DNA of 8,044 nucleotides. Origin: an uncultured Porphyromonadaceae bacterium (GTDB lineage: Bacteria > Bacteroidota > Bacteroidia > Bacteroidales > Muribaculaceae). A model generated the notes under the pieces. The model did not search any database. It was not told the origin of the DNA and was given only the letters and a program-made list of their open reading frames with translations. The translations under genes and the position numbers were made by a program. How positions within the stretch are numbered: the first letter of the stretch is position 1; each line of letters begins with the position of its first letter. The stretch lies in the NCBI GenBank assembly GCA_946183895.1, contig CAMHDX010000031.1, forward strand, positions 1 to 8,044. Reading direction: 5' to 3'. Shown here piece by piece: positions 5,603 to 8,044 of the stretch.

Positions 5603-7678
5603 TCAGCGGCGAGTGGCGCCGGTGTGGAGGCTGAGGGCGGGCAGGTGCAGCGAGTCGCATTCGGCAAGCAAGAGCGCACGGGTCGTGGCATCGAGGTTGC
5701 CGGCGAGCATGACGGTGTCAAATGCTGCATAGCGACGCAACGCGCTGACCGTGTGGTGATAGCGACGTGTGATCAGCATGAAGCGAGCGTGCGGCAGTGG
5801 TGTGGTGCTGTCGATTGGAGCCTTAGCGGTTCGCTTCCACTGACCTCCGCCTGCTGCGATGGTGATATGTCCCGACAAATGAGCCATTTGCAAGTTGACG
5901 CGAGAGTGCTCGTCGTTGTCGGCCTTCAACTCGCTCAGATGTGTGATGCCGTGATAGCCCAGCAGCCCCCGCATGTTGTTGCGAAAGGCCGCCAAGTCAA
6001 AGTATCTGGCATACGGCGCCCACACTACGGCACTGTCACCATTGACACTCAGCACGGCAGTTCCGGTCGATGTGTTGAGATAGTAAATCGCCCTGCTGCC
6101 GAATCGGTCGTGATAGCGCCACGAAGTGAATGTAGATGCTATTAGCAACACGAGGCCCGCTATTGCCCATCGCGTTTTGCGCCCGGTGGCGCTCAACAGG
6201 AGCAGCGCAATTCCGCCACATGCGAGCGCAACGCCAACGCTATCAATCCACATGGGACCCACTGCCATTGCCGACCATGATGACACACTGCTCGCGACCA
6301 GGTCAATCAAGGTGTTGCAGCCATTCATGATACTTGCCGTCACAATCGGGTCAATGCCAATGCATGCCAGTATCAACTCGACGATAGCGACGACCATTAT
6401 CAGCGGGAAAGCCGGCAGCAAGATCGTGTTGCTGATAAACGACAAGGGCGCGACGGTGTTGAAGTAGTAAGCCGTGATGACCGATGTCGCTATTGATGAG
6501 ACGATTGAGACAACTATCAGTCCAATGATGTAATTGACGACCTTAAAGCGTGTGCTCAAGCGTGGTAGTAGTGTTGAGGATGCCACCGAGATGGTGATTA
6601 CTGTGAAGTACGACAAGATAAATCCGGCATTAAACAAGTCTGCCGGGTGTATCAGCAGTGTAACAAGGGCGGCGATGCACAGCGCGTTGCCCAATGTCGC
6701 CTTGCGGCTCAGCATGCGCGTCAACATGACAACAATAACAAGAATACCGGCCCTGACAACCGATGGCGACAATCCGGTGAAAATCATATAACCCACTGTG
6801 ACAACAAATGTTACGGCAAACCGCACATTGCGATGACCCGCATAGTCAAGAGGGTAGAGCAGCAGTGATAATATCAGCGAAATGATGGCGATGTGCAATC
6901 CGCTCAGTGCCAACAAGTGGGCGATACCTGCCGCCGAATAGAGGTAGCGCGTGTCGCGATTGATGAACTCGCTGTCGCCCAGTGTGATGGCAATGATTAA
7001 TCGCCGCGAGCCCATTGTCAGGTTATCCATTGCCATGACGTGATGAGTGGCTTTGAGACGATAACACTCAATGGCATTGAAGAATGTTGTGGCGCTTCCG
7101 GCACGCGTAATGCGCATTGCCTCAATGCGTTGTGTCAACGCGATGCCGCGACGGCGGCAATAGTCCTTGTAGTTGAACTCAAAGGGATTACCGCGGTTGC
7201 TGATGTGCTCTAATGCCGCGCTAAAGCTGATGATGTCGCCGGGCTCAAAGGCGTAATCACACCCGATCACATTCAATCGCACTTGTTGACCCACAAGTGG
7301 CGTGTCAATGGAGCCGGTGACAAGGACATCAAGGTCCATTGTCGTTTCGCGGACTTCAAGGCTCTCGATGCGTGCCGTTACGGGGGTGCCTTTGCTGCGG
7401 CTAACATCAATCTCGTCAGGCAGTTGCAGCGTCATCAAACTGTAGCCGACGGACCATGCCAACATGACCACCGGCACCGCGCGCCACCATTGCCACCGGG
7501 TGGACTTGAGCGGCGACACACGCATCATGGTCATGAATATCAGCGCAATCACTGCCACGACGACAACGGCTATGATAGCCGCAGTGTTCAGGTCATAGCG
7601 GTCGGCACTCCAAATGCCTAAGCATAACGGTATTAGAAGGTATAATAGCGGATTATGTTCCAGTAATGTGCGGGGCAT
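5603..7678 (-). CDS. comEC: ComEC/Rec2-family DNA-uptake channel protein
   Basis: ComEC forms the inner-membrane channel through which single-stranded DNA enters during natural transformation. I choose ATG 7678 (7 nt after the aroE stop), giving 691 residues starting MPRTLLEHNPLLYLLIPL with an immediate membrane segment. ATG 7696, overlapping aroE by 11 bp, is the alternative; starts further upstream lie inside aroE and encode non-conserved residues. The layout is: two or three helices at about 9-82; a soluble N-terminal (DUF4131/OB-like) domain at about 95-190; and the Competence domain at about 225-500 with HLLALSGLHI (254-263), SPSVVRAG (304-311) and GFILSY (352-357) among many helices. 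The C-terminal soluble domain spans about 525-691. That domain lacks the HxHxDH metal-binding motif of the ComEC metallo-beta-lactamase domain, so it is degenerate or different. Competence in this organism cannot be inferred from this gene alone. Confidence 0.93.
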   Translation of the reverse strand: MPRTLLEHNPLLYLLIPLCLGIWSADRYDLNTAAIIAVVVVAVIALIFMTMMRVSPLKSTRWQWWRAVPVVMLAWSVGYSLMTLQLPDEIDVSRSKGTPVTARIESLEVRETTMDLDVLVTGSIDTPLVGQQVRLNVIGCDYAFEPGDIISFSAALEHISNRGNPFEFNYKDYCRRRGIALTQRIEAMRITRAGSATTFFNAIECYRLKATHHVMAMDNLTMGSRRLIIAITLGDSEFINRDTRYLYSAAGIAHLLALSGLHIAIISLILSLLLYPLDYAGHRNVRFAVTFVVTVGYMIFTGLSPSVVRAGILVIVVMLTRMLSRKATLGNALCIAALVTLLIHPADLFNAGFILSYFTVITISVASSTLLPRLSTRFKVVNYIIGLIVVSIVSSIATSVITAYYFNTVAPLSFISNTILLPAFPLIMVVAIVELILACIGIDPIVTASIMNGCNTLIDLVASSVSSWSAMAVGPMWIDSVGVALACGGIALLLLSATGRKTRWAIAGLVLLIASTFTSWRYHDRFGSRAIYYLNTSTGTAVLSVNGDSAVVWAPYARYFDLAAFRNNMRGLLGYHGITHLSELKADNDEHSRVNLQMAHLSGHITIAAGGGQWKRTAKAPIDSTTPLPHARFMLITRRYHHTVSALRRYAAFDTVMLAGNLDATTRALLLAECDSLHLPALSLHTGATRR

Positions 7679-7685
7679 GGGCGCC

Positions 7686-8044
7686 TCAATTATCATCCCA
7701 TATCTCGTATGACACAAATGCCTGCAGCAGAAGCATTTCCAGACCATTCTTGACCTGGGCGCCATACTTGGCGCTCTCGCGCATGAACCGTGTCTCGTCG
7801 GGGTTATAAATCAAGTCATAGCACAAGTGATGCTTGTTCAAAAATCGATAAGGGAAATCAGGCGCTTGCTCCACGTTGGGGTACATGCCCACCGGTGTGC
7901 AGTTGACAATGATGTTGTTATGCTCCACCATTGAGCGGGTCAGCTCCTCATAGACGAGCGTTGTGGCCGTTTTGCGCCTTGACACAAAATGCACCTCAAT
8001 GCCGCGGTCGGTGAGGGCCTTGGCCACCGCCTTAGCCGCCCCGC
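7686..8044 (-). CDS. aroE: Shikimate dehydrogenase, C-terminal part (5' end outside window)
   Basis: AroE reduces 3-dehydroshikimate to shikimate with NADPH in aromatic amino-acid biosynthesis. The window holds the last 118 residues, in frame through 8042 and ending with TGA at 7688-7686. The reading opens with GAAKAVAKAL, the end of the NADP-binding glycine-rich loop (usual form GxGGAAKAV), so a GTG at 8027 is an internal Val and not a start. Next come VHFVSRRK, where the SRR positions suit the NADP 2'-phosphate; the conserved VNCTPVGMYPN; and YDLIYNPDETRFM. The C-terminal NGLEMLLLQAFVSYEIW contains the conserved Gln and the closing helix. About half of a typical 245-280 residue enzyme is visible. 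It runs directly into comEC with a 7-nt gap (or an 11-bp overlap if the earlier comEC start is used), so the two are almost certainly one transcript. Confidence 0.93.
   Translation of the reverse strand, partial: GAAKAVAKALTDRGIEVHFVSRRKTATTLVYEELTRSMVEHNNIIVNCTPVGMYPNVEQAPDFPYRFLNKHHLCYDLIYNPDETRFMRESAKYGAQVKNGLEMLLLQAFVSYEIWDDN

Noticed and set aside
7679..7765. Longer ComEC start giving 720 residues
   Set aside because: The extra N-terminal residues lie inside the conserved end of aroE, in another frame, and are Cys/Arg-rich and unlike any ComEC N-terminus. The start at 7678 gives the expected immediate membrane segment.

Overview
The window looks like chromosomal DNA from a gut-type Bacteroidales bacterium; the Muribaculaceae (S24-7) group is my guess. 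The reasons are the fairly GC-rich coding DNA, the pairing of an OstA-like protein with mutL, the aroE-comEC pair, a short ComEC without a recognisable metallo-beta-lactamase active site, and a Bacteroidetes-type promoter (TTTG, 20 bp, TAnnTTTG). The genus assignment is inference, because no rRNA or other decisive marker is present. Every gene is of a recognisable family. I see no mobile element, phage gene, CRISPR array, tRNA or rRNA, and no gene-free stretch longer than about 115 bp.

Layout. Positions 3-2808 are on the + strand: the 3' part of an OstA/LptA-like lipopolysaccharide-transport gene, whose end overlaps the start of mutL (DNA mismatch repair) by 11 bp. mutL ends 15 bp from the end of a convergent minus-strand block that runs leftward from the right edge of the window. 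In transcription order that block is aroE (shikimate dehydrogenase, 5' end cut off by the window), comEC (DNA-uptake channel family), a PAP2-family phosphatase with a signal peptide, aguA (agmatine deiminase) and aguB (N-carbamoylputrescine amidohydrolase). aguA and aguB together convert agmatine to putrescine in two steps.

The most structured non-coding DNA is the 115 bp between comEC and the PAP2 gene (5488-5602). It holds four perfect 11-bp direct repeats, then a good Bacteroidetes -33/-7 promoter pointing at the PAP2 gene, with a 7-bp-arm dyad covering the -7 box and spacer. The spacer also contains an inverted copy of the repeat core. The -7 box ends only 4 bp before the ATG, so the PAP2 transcript may be nearly leaderless. 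The two gaps downstream (30 and 36 bp) show no clear promoter, so the promoter may drive PAP2-aguA-aguB as one unit.

I did not find a convincing new multi-gene system. The items most worth checking are the repeat/dyad/promoter cluster and the MutL, which lacks key residues of the known MutL endonuclease site.
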